A stretch of DNA of 64,000 nucleotides. Source: Rostrohypoxylon terebratum. Lineage: Eukaryota; Ascomycota; Sordariomycetes; Xylariales; Hypoxylaceae. The notes under the pieces were generated by a model that had not been told where the DNA came from, made no database searches, and saw only the letters and a program-made list of their open reading frames with translations. The position numbers were made by a program, and so were the translations under genes. Below are positions 23,443-32,923 of the stretch, piece by piece (position 1 is the stretch's first letter; each line of letters opens with the position of its first letter). Location: assembly GCA_022497145.1 (NCBI GenBank), contig MU385862.1:372001-436000 (forward strand), written 5' to 3'.

Positions 23443-24364
23443 TCAGACGAAGCTCGTGCGCTTCTTATTGAATGCTCGTTGGTCCTTCAGCCATTGTCTG
23501 TAACCCGCCACACTAGAAATCTTCTCGCCATAGAAATCGGGGACTAGAGACACATCCACATCAGTAAACGCAATTCCTCCCACCTCTCAACCCGGGTCTC
23601 GTGACCCCCCCCAAAAATGATAATGACTCACCAGCATTTCCGCTCAGAGAACTGTTGCTAGGATCCACCCTGTTCTTCTTGATCCGCGCGAAGAACTCCG
23701 ACTCCTTAACCGCCATGGGCTTCTTGACGCCGCGCTTGAAGGTGTAGAACAGCGCGGACCCGAGGCTGGGACCGGCCAGCCAGCCCAGGCCCGCGAAGCT
23801 CAGGGTCATTATTCCTAGGGCGAAGAAGGGGTCCATGGGCACCTTGGTCAGCAGCCAGTCCATGTCGACGTTGACGAGGAGCAGGGCGCCGGCGGACCCG
23901 CCGACGGCCATGGTGAAGAGCCCGCTGACGAGCTGGAACCGGCGCCGCGTCTTGCGCAGCCGGAAGAAGGTGTTCCAGTCTAGCGGCGGTGCCGAAGGTT
24001 CCGGTGTCGCTGGGGATGGTGATGGTGAGGAGGCCGCTGAGGAGGCCGTGGTCGAGGCGTGGCGGCGGGGTATCGCCGCGGCGAATTGGCATTGCACGCG
24101 CGCCGTCGCGGGCCTTCTGGCCATCAATTGATTTTTAGTCGAAGAAAAGGATCGACTGGCGCTGCGGACGGCGCTAACGGCGCATTGCTGTTGTCGTCGT
24201 TGCTGTTGTTGTTGTTGTCGCTGCGCCGTTATGGACGAGGCGAGCGAGGAGTACGGGCACGACGTCGTCGACGTTGCCCCTCTCGCGAACGGTGCGACCT
24301 GCATCTTGAGGCAGCGGCTGCCTAGAGCGCCTACGCGCGTGGCTGTCGTTGCGGGGCTCAGCAT
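23443..24364 (-). CDS. PAM17: mitochondrial import motor subunit Pam17
   Basis: Inner-membrane subunit of the presequence translocase-associated motor that helps organise Pam16/Pam18 at TIM23. Exon 1 is 24364-23632, intron 88 bp (23544-23631, GTGAGT to CTCTAG, phase 1), exon 2 is 23543-23443, giving about 277 aa. The N-terminal 110 residues are Arg/Ser/Ala-rich without acids, an evident mitochondrial presequence, with a polyglutamine patch (QRQQQQQQRRQQQ, 48-60). The conserved core starts at LDWNTFFRLRKTRRRFQL and has two membrane helices at about 144-164 (VSGLFTMAVGGSAGALLLV) and 180-202 (FFALGIMTLSFAGLGWLAGP). Exon 2 supplies the conserved end VPDFYGEKISSVAGYRQW plus KDQRAFNKKR. The core DNA (23700-24110) is distinctly GC-rich, which creates long overlapping ORFs on both strands; these are shadows. 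Confidence 0.94.
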
Positions 24365-25426
24365 CTCATCGGTTGTCGTCCGCCAATCTCAAATAACGGC
24401 GGAGCGTCGATTATCGGTTGCGATTTTTTTTTGAAGAGTGGAGATTTTTTTTTTTCGGTTGTTCGCTGGAAGATCTGTCGAAGCTAATATCGAAGCTTGA
24501 CGTCGGTTAAGGTGGACAGGATTCTCAAAGCTCGAGCCACTGTGGGGTCTTTTAGCCTGAGAAGCTTGGACCACTTTTTATAATTTCGATTGGTGCATAT
24601 GCGTATATATGCGTATATAGGGACATGTTAGTAATTACTCTGCAGCTACTCGACGCCACTTGACGCCATTTCTCAACACAATTCTTTTGGAATCCACCAT
24701 CTTTTTCTGAGTTATGTTTATTTTTTCATTGATATGTGCGAATTTTTGAGTTCTAGGCTTAGCTCATGAGTGCCTCGATATCATTGAGTCAAGGCTAGCT
24801 TCGTCGAGAGAGGTTTCTAGATGCGCGACTCATCCCCTAGTCTTCTGCCTCCTCGTAGGTAGAGACGTCTACCTACCTGCGTCCCTACATGTCGAGACTA
24901 CCAAGGGGCAAATTCATACCATGATATTCGAAGTTCAAATTGATAGGGGCGCTTAAATAGTGGTTTCGATCATGCCAGAGGTCGATTCGAATCACCCAGA
25001 CATCAGAAAAACACGCCCAGCATAATGAGCAAGAAAAAAAATATACTTACTCTAATAGCCTCACGAATGAAGTAAGTTCTAGGCTGATACTAGTCACGGT
25101 TTCCAGCCACTCACGTAGGTGTTGAGTGTCGGAAGTGACTTTTCCCATCAGCCATCAGCCAGGGCGCCAAGGGCATAAACTCAGATTCTTCGGCCGGAGA
25201 TACACCACCAAGTCAACATAAATGCTACTCAAGCCCTCCCGTACTCCATGTCTCTCGAAAGATGAAAACCAAAAAGCTAGCTCGGAAAAGTATATGAAGT
25301 TCAATTTCCTTACCCTACCTATTTCCTCCCTACTTAGTCAGGACTGATAGCAGTGTCACTGTACCGAACCAAAAACTTCCAACTTATCTCACCAATTACC
25401 TATCAATCATCTCAACCACTTCAACC
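24365..25426. other. intergenic region
   Basis: Divergent promoter space between pam17 (-) and the small membrane gene at 25427 (+). Poly-T tracts at 24424-24455 lie just upstream of the pam17 start. A GCGTATATATGCGTATATA motif is near 24601. No coding region seen. Confidence 0.5.
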
Positions 25427-25777
25427 ATGTGGTTAACTGCGATCCTCTTATTCATTCGCCTGGTCCTTGCAGTCTTCGCAATCTTCTTAGCAGTCGATTC
25501 AGCTTCAGCGGCATGGGAAATCTCAAGCAAGAAGACTTTAAACGGCAGGCAGCTCAGTCCCTGGGTAACATATCATCTCCGACGAATACTCCCAACGAGA
25601 CGTATATTCTGGCCATTGCGTCTACTAGGACTGTGGCTCGTCCTTTTGGTGTTCTGGTGGGTCTTCGCAGTTTACTACACCGCCAAATGGCTTCTCGAGG
25701 ACATCGACAAGACGAGTTGGGACGTCCCTAATACCAGACGTCGCGGCGGAATCTCCGTGATTCCCTGCAGCCTATAA
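25427..25777 (+). CDS. small predicted two-helix membrane protein, unknown function
   Basis: 116 codons from an ATG in a strong context (TCAACCATGTGG). Two hydrophobic helices are visible: residues about 3-25 (LTAILLFIRLVLAVFAIFLA) and about 62-88 (LRLLGLWLVLLVFWWVFAVYY), separated by a basic segment (SSKKTLNGR, HLRRILPTRR). The tail is short, acidic then basic. No family was recognised and there is no catalytic motif. It lies about 0.9 kb upstream of another small protein with the same layout (26322-26822), suggesting a diverged local pair; this is inferred from topology only. A 3' intron giving a different C-terminus cannot be excluded. Confidence 0.5.
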   Translation: MWLTAILLFIRLVLAVFAIFLAVDSASAAWEISSKKTLNGRQLSPWVTYHLRRILPTRRIFWPLRLLGLWLVLLVFWWVFAVYYTAKWLLEDIDKTSWDVPNTRRRGGISVIPCSL

Positions 25778-26321
25778 CATCACCAGAGCTAGGATGTTGT
25801 CGCCGTACACCGAGTGTATAAAAGCGGGGGAAAAGAAGAGGAGGAAGGCAGAGGAGAATCTCAATCGGCTTTGGTTAGTGAGGCATTTGGCTGTGAGGCT
25901 ACCGATTCTCGTGAAACAAATGTATTGAGCACTAAATATTTCTCTGCGAAGATCTGGACAGAGATAATGTCAGACGCATTACTATCATGGGAAATAATCA
26001 GTTTATTTTCACTCATGACTTACATCGGCCTACTTGGATGAAAGTGGCGAATGAATGAGACAAGCATCTCCTATTTGAGTTCGTGGCGGTATACTTCAAG
26101 GCCCGAATAACCTCCGCATTCAACAGGTTGGCGCTGTAACGTTTGCGCTAACTGAGGTATGTCGAGGGAAACTAGTATGGATATTACCCTTACTTACCCT
26201 TACCCTTCTCCGGTAGAGTAAACAAACTCCATTAATTCAGAGTAAAACACCTCCAAAGACCCAATGCCCAAGCCTTTCATATCCAAAACGAAAACACGTT
26301 CAGATCTTACACAGCATCGCC
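25778..26321. other. intergenic region between two small membrane-protein genes
   Basis: No supported gene. A purine-rich stretch (25825-25860) and a TATAAA-like element near 25817 are visible. The ORF at 25814-26041 (+) is driven by the purine-rich tract and is not supported. Confidence 0.45.
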
Positions 26322-26822
26322 ATGGAGCTACCTTGGGCGCTGCCAGTCTGGTGCAATGCATCACTCAGCATATACTTACTCGCGACCTTGGTCAGATCAT
26401 TCATTTGGACAAAAAGCATACTACGAAGCAAGTCGCAGAGAGGAATCTCGTTCCCAGGATACATCGTGGTGGTATTTATCTGGATAACGGTTTACACGGC
26501 CTTGTTCTTCTCGACCCCTTTCTACATACCTTATTATGGATGTTGGAAGAAACTGCGAGGAATACTCACAAACGCGACATGGTCCCGTCGTCAGCCTCTC
26601 TACAAAGCCCCGGATTTAGAGAGTGGCCTTCAAAGTGAAGACACTACGTGTAGGGGATGGAGTGGAGCTAGTCTCTCGACAATGAGAAAGAGAATCTTCA
26701 CTCGTGATACGTATCATAGCCAAACGTCCGGCGATATCCGCCCGATAGAGTCTCACTCTTGGTTCGTTTGGAAGAAGACTGGATCTTTCCAGACGCCAGT
26801 CTCGAAGAATCAGTGGGCATAA
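26322..26822 (+). CDS. small predicted membrane protein, unknown function
   Basis: 166 codons from ATG (GCCATGGAGC). Two hydrophobic helices occur at about 8-28 (PVWCNASLSIYLLATLVRSF) and 46-68 (GYIVVVFIWITVYTALFFST), split by a basic loop (TKSILRSKSQR), followed by a polar Ser/Arg-rich tail of about 90 residues. The helix-basic loop-helix plan matches the protein at 25427-25777. No family recognised. An overlapping frame (26264-26638) has no such hydrophobic pattern and is taken as a shadow. Whether this is one exon is uncertain. Confidence 0.45.
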   Translation: MELPWALPVWCNASLSIYLLATLVRSFIWTKSILRSKSQRGISFPGYIVVVFIWITVYTALFFSTPFYIPYYGCWKKLRGILTNATWSRRQPLYKAPDLESGLQSEDTTCRGWSGASLSTMRKRIFTRDTYHSQTSGDIRPIESHSWFVWKKTGSFQTPVSKNQWA

Positions 26823-27073
26823 AAAGATGGAAACTGGGTTGGGACGATGTTTGGATAGAGGTATTGTCCCCCGATGCTTGATTATCAGCAAACGTCCCTA
26901 GGTTTGGATCCCACCCACATCGATTGTTGCCTGAGATTGTCCGTGTTTGAGTTGACAAATAAGATGGGATTAGTTTTACTCAAATTTGAGACTTCATCTA
27001 TCCAAACTTCAGCAAACTTCAGCAACCCAATTCGCTTATAACATCGCCCTCACCTCTCTCATAATCAACCAGC

Positions 27074-27157
27074 ATGTCTCTTTGCCTCATCGACGAATCG
27101 AGCCCTCCTAGCAATGTCGTCTCAATTAGATCTCGCTCTGCCGGCGACGGTCCCTGA
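27074..27157 (+). promoter_or_regulatory. upstream ORF overlapping the start of the 27114 gene
   Basis: An ATG at 27074 (CCAGCATGTCT) opens a 27-codon frame that ends at TGA 27155-27157, after crossing the ATG of the main ORF at 27114 in another frame. If the transcript includes this ATG, ribosomes initiating there would pass the main start, so the arrangement could repress translation. The overlap is seen; the regulatory role is inferred. Confidence 0.35.
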
Positions 27158-27731
27158 GCTAGAAAAGTTTGCAGCCATAACCTGCCAAAATGAACCATCG
27201 CTTGCAGTCTATTCGCTGGTTGAGCTGCCCATGGCACAGCTCGAGGAGATGGTTAGTTTCCTCGTCAGTCACGTATCTGGTATCGGTCATCCCTTACACA
27301 TACGTCTCGCCGAACCTACTCCCGACTTCAGCGGCAAAACATTGAAAGACATTTTCCAGGCGCATTTGACTATGGTAGAAAAGGGATTTAATCCAGTACC
27401 TTGCGAAGCACCCTGCGAACTACCCTGCGGTATTTTTGCCTGGAGTCCTTGCTATTTTATTGTTGTCGTGAAGAAGGACTGGAAATCATCAGCTGATGGC
27501 CTCCTACTTGTTTTCCACGAAAAGGGTCATATTATTCCTATAGACAAGGTCTTTTTTTCAGTAGAGGATTCGGTTACTCTACTCGACATGGCTATTGGCG
27601 AGGAGGCTTCAGTATATGTAAAAGCTGATTCTGTTGAGTGCCCTCCCCCAAAGCCGAACCGTGTGAGTGAACCGACGGGTGGGGGCGAGCCAGTTCAGAG
27701 GCGCGGGCGTGGGCGAGATCACCGTAAATAA
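27114..27731 (+). CDS. hypothetical protein with Cys/Pro motif and basic tail
   Basis: 205 codons from ATG at 27114 (AGCAATGTCG). Not recognised. The first half looks like an alpha/beta domain (VPELEKFAAITCQNEPSLAVY, LEEMVSFLVSHVSGIG). The middle has a short Cys-Pro rich run (PVPCEAPCELPCG, then WSPCYF) leading into beta-type segments (FIVVVKKDW, LLLVFHEKGHIIPIDKVFF). The C-terminus is low-complexity Gly/Arg (GGGEPVQRRGRGRDHRK), as in nucleic-acid-binding tails. No signal peptide or membrane helix. A uORF overlaps its start codon. Confidence 0.55.
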   Translation: MSSQLDLALPATVPELEKFAAITCQNEPSLAVYSLVELPMAQLEEMVSFLVSHVSGIGHPLHIRLAEPTPDFSGKTLKDIFQAHLTMVEKGFNPVPCEAPCELPCGIFAWSPCYFIVVVKKDWKSSADGLLLVFHEKGHIIPIDKVFFSVEDSVTLLDMAIGEEASVYVKADSVECPPPKPNRVSEPTGGGEPVQRRGRGRDHRK

Positions 27732-28519
27732 AACGCCTCTAGCGGCTGCGATCTATCAACAGAGACCTAAGCTTCAAACAGCTGTTGCGCAACAACGTCA
27801 AAGTACCCATACTGCGCGGCTAGGTTTTTTCTTCGGAGAATAGGAGACGGAGATGATGGATGCCTTTGTCTAGGTAGTTATTAGTGCTTCTAGTAATACA
27901 TCTGTACCAGAAACTCAGAATACGCGTGAAATTTGTGAGATATTTCTATCTTGTTATGCCATGTTCGATTGTATTGAACTGGTTATCGCTGTCATCGAAC
28001 ATCCACGGATGCTTTGGATAGGATGCGTCGAAATAAGTCAACCTGTCATATAGGATTTCTGTGGACTTTTAAATAACGCGATATAATAATACAGCATAGT
28101 GGCATGATGTTCAAAGAAAGAACTGAATGGATTCCGTTCTTTGAACGTGTTGGTGCTGTGGGTCGATCCTACGCAGCCCTACGGACGACTTCTAATCCAG
28201 TATATTCAGGAAGTCGAACAACTTTGAACCAACATCGGGAGCTATACGAAAGATGCATCTATGTTTTAACAAGTAAAGTCCACTGAAACTATGGCCCCCA
28301 GTCTAGGGTCCCATGTGCCAGCTGAATAGCTGAAGACAAACGCGGAAAGATTTCCTGGCTAGGGTTGTATTGATGGATTCAACCATGTCCACCCGACCTC
28401 GACTCGGAAAGGATTACGAAACGCTTCTATGACAGAAACTCTTAAATCCGCGAACCAACAGGTTCGCGGATGTCTCTGACAATTTCTTACAATTTTCGCG
28501 ACTTGCGAATAAAGAAACA
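27732..28519. other. intergenic region upstream of the HET gene
   Basis: No gene supported. The ORF at 28104-28286 is short and motif-free. The region ends with a perfect 11-bp hairpin (28446-28471) just upstream of the HET start codon. Confidence 0.5.
28446..28471 (+). promoter_or_regulatory. perfect 11-bp stem, 4-nt loop hairpin upstream of the HET gene
   Basis: Arms ATCCGCGAACC (28446-28456) and GGTTCGCGGAT (28461-28471) are exact reverse complements around an AACA loop. The hairpin ends 48 nt before the HET ATG at 28520, so it is either in the 5' leader, where it could hinder scanning, or a palindromic protein-binding site. Structure seen directly; role inferred. Confidence 0.6.
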
Positions 28520-30868
28520 ATGGCGCAGGAACAGAAATTGCATTATGAGCCATTGCTCAACAACGACATTCGAGTCGTCCAACTGCTCACGCAGGTCGAT
28601 GACCCCGTCCACGCGAACGGACCTGTACACTGCAAAATCGTGCACGTTTCACTTGAAGATTCCCAGCGCGTTGACAGCAGCAAGACCGCGGTCAAGGGCT
28701 CCGATGGCGTCTGGCCTGTGACGGTGGCTAACACCGTCGACGACGAGTCCCCGACGTCGCAGTCGGTGAACTACGACGCGCTTTTTGAATTGACATTAGC
28801 AGAGCGCATCACCCCGTTCGGTCGTTTACCAGAAACGCCCTACTTTGAGGGACCTAAATTTCTTCAATCCAAGCCGAAGGCCAACTCTCAGCACAGGGCA
28901 CCTGCGTGGGACCCCAGCAAGGATCCGGAAGCCAATTTACCTTGGCGGTACACATGGGGCGATTTCGTCGCTCTATCCTACGTCTGGGGAGACCAATCTA
29001 TCCGGAAAGATATCTTCGTCAATGGCGTGCGCGTGTCCGTGACGGCCAGTCTCGAGTCGGCTCTGCGAGAATTGCGTAATCACGCACGCATACAGCAGGG
29101 GTTCTACGTGTGGGTCGATGCGCTATGTATCAACCAGGACGATCTAGACGAACGAGGGGTACAGGTCGGGCGGATGAAGGAAATCTACCATACTGCGTGG
29201 CACGTCGTTATATGGCTTGGACCTGAGGCCGATCACAGCGATTTGGCGATGCTCGCGCTGCGATACATGAGTGTCGAATCGGAGCGGGGAGATGTAGCGG
29301 AGAAACTATACAAACGAGTAGAGTTTTACGTCGTTCGGCTGCCGTTTATGCAGTGGAAGCATGAGCATAAGAGTCTGATCATACGCAAGGGCGTGCTGAA
29401 AGCCATCCATCACCTGCTTTCTAGACCGTATTGGCGTAGATTGTGGATCATCCAGGAAGTCGTGCTAGGGTCCAGAAACTCCCCGGTGCTATGTGGTGGT
29501 AGCTCGATCGTCATCAGAGATCTCTTCAAGTCTCTGCAGGTCATGAAGGGCCACGGTGACGCCCTCGGTCAGTATATCATTATGGCTGCCAGAGGGTCAA
29601 GCAGCTTGAACCTGAAATGGAGCCTCATGAAAGATACTTACGAGATCTCCGAGAAGCTATGGGAAAGACCTGTCGCAATAGCGATTCTCCAAGCTTTGGA
29701 TACGAACCTGGTGACAACTAACAGGGGTTTATATGACGCCCTACTCCTCAGTCGGGAAGCCAAGGCTACCGACGAAAGAGACCGCGTCTATGGCATCCTC
29801 GGATTGCCCCATCTCGCACGACTACCTGTCAAGATCCATCCCGACTATAATCTCACAGCACCTCAAACCTTCACACTATTCTCAGCGCGCCTCCTCTCAA
29901 GCGGCAACCTGAACGGCCTCCGGCTCGTGAACAGCCCCGTCCCGCCGATCGGGACCCGGTACCTCAAATCGTCACATTTCTCCCGTCCGCGAAAACCGAG
30001 GCTGGTCCATTGCCACCGCACCATCCACCGCGGGTGCGAGCACGGCCTACCCTCCTGGGTGATCTGTTGGTCATGCCCACGCAACCCCGCACAGCCCTTC
30101 GAAAACAAGTCCAGCACGCTCCCAGACTTCACCTCGCTCCCTCCGACCCCGGCCCCCCTCATCACCGACGACCGCTTCCTAACCGCCAAAGGCATCCTCT
30201 TCGAAGAAATCACATCCCTAAGCGCCTGCCACGCCACCGAATCCTCCCCCCAGTACCCCCAATCCAGCACGACCCCTCCCCCCAGCCCCTACGGCACACG
30301 CGCGCAGACGCGCCTCGCCCTCGCCAGCCTCCTAACCGGCAACGACCCGACGATCCCCTCTCCCTCGGTCCTCCTGCACCCGCGGATCTGGGAGACGGGG
30401 ATCATCGGCATCGACGGCAACATCTTCGGGGTGAAAGACTTCTTCTACCGCAACCGTTCCTTGCGGTTGTGGACGGCCTGCACGCTCTCGGACCTGATCC
30501 GCGGGAGCGACGACGCGCCGCAGCCGCGGACGCTGGAACGCGTGCGCGCGAGCGCCAGCACGGCGCCGCGCCTCGTGCACTTCACGCCTGCGCACCGCGA
30601 CGCGCTGACGAAGGCCATGCGCATGCTCGCGTGGCGCCGGCTCGTCACCACGCGCAGCGGCTACCTCGCCCTCGCGCCCGCCGCCACGCGCGCCGGCGAC
30701 CTCGTCGCCGTGCTGCTCGGCTGCGACGCCCCGCTGGTCCTGCGTCCCGAGTTCGAGGGCCGGTACTCCGTCGTCGGCGAGGCGTACGTGCAGTGGGCTA
30801 CCGGGGGGGAGTTGCAGCAGCGGCTGGAGAAGGATGTTTGTGTTTTGGAGGATATCTGTATCTGCTGA
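28520..30868 (+). CDS. HET-domain (heterokaryon incompatibility) protein
   Basis: 782 aa in one exon, start in an ideal context (AAACAATGGCG). The HET domain covers about residues 149-315: it opens with FVALSYVWGD, continues with VNGVRVSVTASLESALRELR, has the core FYVWVDALCINQDD and IYHTAWHVVIWLGPEAD, and closes with RPYWRRLWIIQEVVLG. Such domains trigger cell death during vegetative incompatibility and related immune-like responses in filamentous fungi. After the domain comes DERDRVYGILGL, the usual second conserved block, then a poorly conserved Pro/Ser-rich and C-terminal region. No STAND NTPase or repeat domain is attached. The last third (about 30130-30830) is much more GC-rich than the first, with GC-ending codons, and this generates a 313-codon overlapping +1 ORF. 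A hairpin lies immediately upstream. Confidence 0.9.
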   Translation: MAQEQKLHYEPLLNNDIRVVQLLTQVDDPVHANGPVHCKIVHVSLEDSQRVDSSKTAVKGSDGVWPVTVANTVDDESPTSQSVNYDALFELTLAERITPFGRLPETPYFEGPKFLQSKPKANSQHRAPAWDPSKDPEANLPWRYTWGDFVALSYVWGDQSIRKDIFVNGVRVSVTASLESALRELRNHARIQQGFYVWVDALCINQDDLDERGVQVGRMKEIYHTAWHVVIWLGPEADHSDLAMLALRYMSVESERGDVAEKLYKRVEFYVVRLPFMQWKHEHKSLIIRKGVLKAIHHLLSRPYWRRLWIIQEVVLGSRNSPVLCGGSSIVIRDLFKSLQVMKGHGDALGQYIIMAARGSSSLNLKWSLMKDTYEISEKLWERPVAIAILQALDTNLVTTNRGLYDALLLSREAKATDERDRVYGILGLPHLARLPVKIHPDYNLTAPQTFTLFSARLLSSGNLNGLRLVNSPVPPIGTRYLKSSHFSRPRKPRLVHCHRTIHRGCEHGLPSWVICWSCPRNPAQPFENKSSTLPDFTSLPPTPAPLITDDRFLTAKGILFEEITSLSACHATESSPQYPQSSTTPPPSPYGTRAQTRLALASLLTGNDPTIPSPSVLLHPRIWETGIIGIDGNIFGVKDFFYRNRSLRLWTACTLSDLIRGSDDAPQPRTLERVRASASTAPRLVHFTPAHRDALTKAMRMLAWRRLVTTRSGYLALAPAATRAGDLVAVLLGCDAPLVLRPEFEGRYSVVGEAYVQWATGGELQQRLEKDVCVLEDICIC

Positions 30869-31626
30869 TGAGAGCGGGGAAGTCCGGTGTTATCTTGGAG
30901 GAGATTAGTCATTTGTGTGACAACTCCTGCAGGAAGAAAAAAAGCAAATAAGGGGCCAGAATCACGTGATACCCCTTTTCTTTACCACGGTGGGAATTTT
31001 ATTTATATACTCGTGTACACATAAGAGAGATCGCATAAATTGCTGTAATTATACAAAAGGGAAACTCACTAGAGTCCTTCATTCATCTTTGAATTTGTGT
31101 GGATGACGTGAAACGTATACATGACTGAGAGATAGATCTTCATCTACTCAGAGCCTTCCATAAGAGACATTTGGTGCGAGTAACGACTACCTACCCAGGA
31201 GAATATCCTGAAAGTTGTGTAATGAGAGAATCCAGCTTTCTGTTTCACCAGATGACTCAGTCCCACGATGATTGTGTTTGAATGACGTTTGTCTCGGTGC
31301 TGAGACTACGGAATCAATCGCAACACACCGGAAGTTTCATATGTTTGCTGCTAGACACTGGAACAATCCCTTTGATTGTATAGTGATTGAAGCTTTCAGA
31401 CATTTAGCATTGTTCTTTCTCTGCCGAACAATCTATTTAGCAAGCTTTCTTTCACATTGATATTATGTTTCCCCTACTCTTTAAGTCCATGCAAACAAGC
31501 AAGCTGTACAAAATAACTAGAGAGACCTAGACTTCCTATGTGGATGGTCTCTACTACCAGGAAATTCCACAGAAGAACACTTCAACCAATTACGCAAAAG
31601 AGGACAACCGCCATTCTACCACGAAG
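30869..31626. other. intergenic region
   Basis: 3' flank of the HET gene and upstream region of the 71-aa gene. A palindromic TCACGTGA E-box occurs at about 30963-30970; this is the core bound by Pho4/NUC-1 or USF-type bHLH factors, but its position downstream of HET makes a role uncertain. No gene seen. Confidence 0.5.
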
Positions 31627-31842
31627 ATGCCTCGCAGCACCAAAGCGCAGCACCAGGCGCGCATTGAGTCTATCTCGACGCAGATCAAGAACTTGGAGCA
31701 CCAGAAGTACATCCTAGAGCACCCGCCCAACTATGCGGAGATGAGCCGTGAGACTGCGAACAGCCGTATTAACAAGATCGTCGCAGACATGGCCGCGCTC
31801 ATTAAGAAGAGGAATTCACTGAGGACTGAGCTAGCAAACTGA
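31627..31842 (+). CDS. small helical protein (71 aa), unknown function
   Basis: Start chosen at ATG 31627 (ACGAAGATGCC); the frame is open upstream to 31540 but those residues look non-coding. The protein (MPRSTKAQHQARIESISTQ...) is almost wholly helical and charged, with heptad-like Ile/Leu spacing (IESISTQIKNLEHQKYIL, then IVADMAALIKKRNSLRTEL) around a PPNYAEMSRE turn: two short coiled-coil helices. No cysteines, signal peptide or known motif. Small genes of this type are often lineage-specific; function not assigned. Confidence 0.5.
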   Translation: MPRSTKAQHQARIESISTQIKNLEHQKYILEHPPNYAEMSRETANSRINKIVADMAALIKKRNSLRTELAN

Positions 31843-32923
31843 GGGAGGAGATGATCGCCTGAGAAAAGACATATATGACCGTTGGGAGGACTGATACTTG
31901 GCTGGGGAGATTTCGCATGTGAATCTCGTAGATAATAGATCCTGCTACATGAAGGTGGAGGCATTACCTCTAATATTTTATTCTAGGTATCGGGCCATCG
32001 TCTTCATATCCTATGCGACATTTGTACTAACCCCTGTGTTACATAGGTAATCAGTGTCATTACCCGCCACATAATAGCTAGAATACCTATTTAGATAACG
32101 TAGGGGATAATCCAAAAGAATTCTATGGAGTGACGTGAATATCATCAAATATCAGAGAAGAGAATTGCATATACATCTTCGTATAATCAAACGTATACCT
32201 TGGCTCTTTTTATTTCAATGTTCACGATAGATCCAGTGGTGGTGTAACCATATTAATCGGCAACTCACCTAACTAGGAGGTATCATCTCGCATCTCGCCC
32301 AGCCAGCCATGCCAAGTCTTCCCCAAAAGCAACGTAGCATACCTAGGACCTGGGTACGTATGTCGTTCTCGTATATATTAACTCGAGATTAGCTCAATTC
32401 TCCGACCCGGCGACCCTCGACGCCGGAAAATACGATAGTAAGGGCAGAGTCGCGTTGCGAGGGATTGGCATGACTAACAGCCGCAGCCAATCTTCCCGGC
32501 ACTGCGCGTGTTCTCCTTTACCCGAACCGCAGCTCGTTCGCATAGTAGCAATTAAGCCACGGTCGCAGTTCCGATGCAGGGGGGAGGATAATTCGATCGG
32601 CCAATCTAGAACTGAGCCGCCATCGCGAACTGGAGATGAGATCATGGATGTTGCATCTCTAGTCGGATCGATAGATCGATAGATCGGCTGCGGGGAACTG
32701 GGGGAAGTACCGAAAGAAGGGTCTCGCGGAGCTTCACCTGCCTAATTAGGTCCGGCCAGCTGCAGCATATCGCCAGCGAGTGGGTACGACATGAGCACTA
32801 CCGATAAGCCTATTAGATCCCGACAGGTTAATTTATACACAATTTATATACTCTCTGGACGCCCATTCCTCGAGGATACGATTGATTCCCCGGCCTCCTT
32901 CTGGGAACACCTAGACACACACG
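31843..32923. other. intergenic region upstream of the glucosaminidase gene
   Basis: No gene supported. It contains a CCTAGG palindrome near 32340 and a (GATCGATA) short tandem at about 32665-32686. The ORF at 32394-32645 (-) has no family signal. Confidence 0.5.

Noticed and set aside
23706..24325. Long ORFs on both strands over the pam17 core
   Set aside because: Caused by high GC in the pam17 exon; only the Pam17 frame has conserved motifs.
24979..24998. GTCGATTCGAATCAC, resembling a tRNA B-box
   Set aside because: No A-box or acceptor stem at the right spacing.
30010..30951. 313-codon ORF overlapping the HET gene in another frame
   Set aside because: Composition artefact: Arg/Pro/His-rich translation of a GC-rich coding region whose real frame carries the HET protein.
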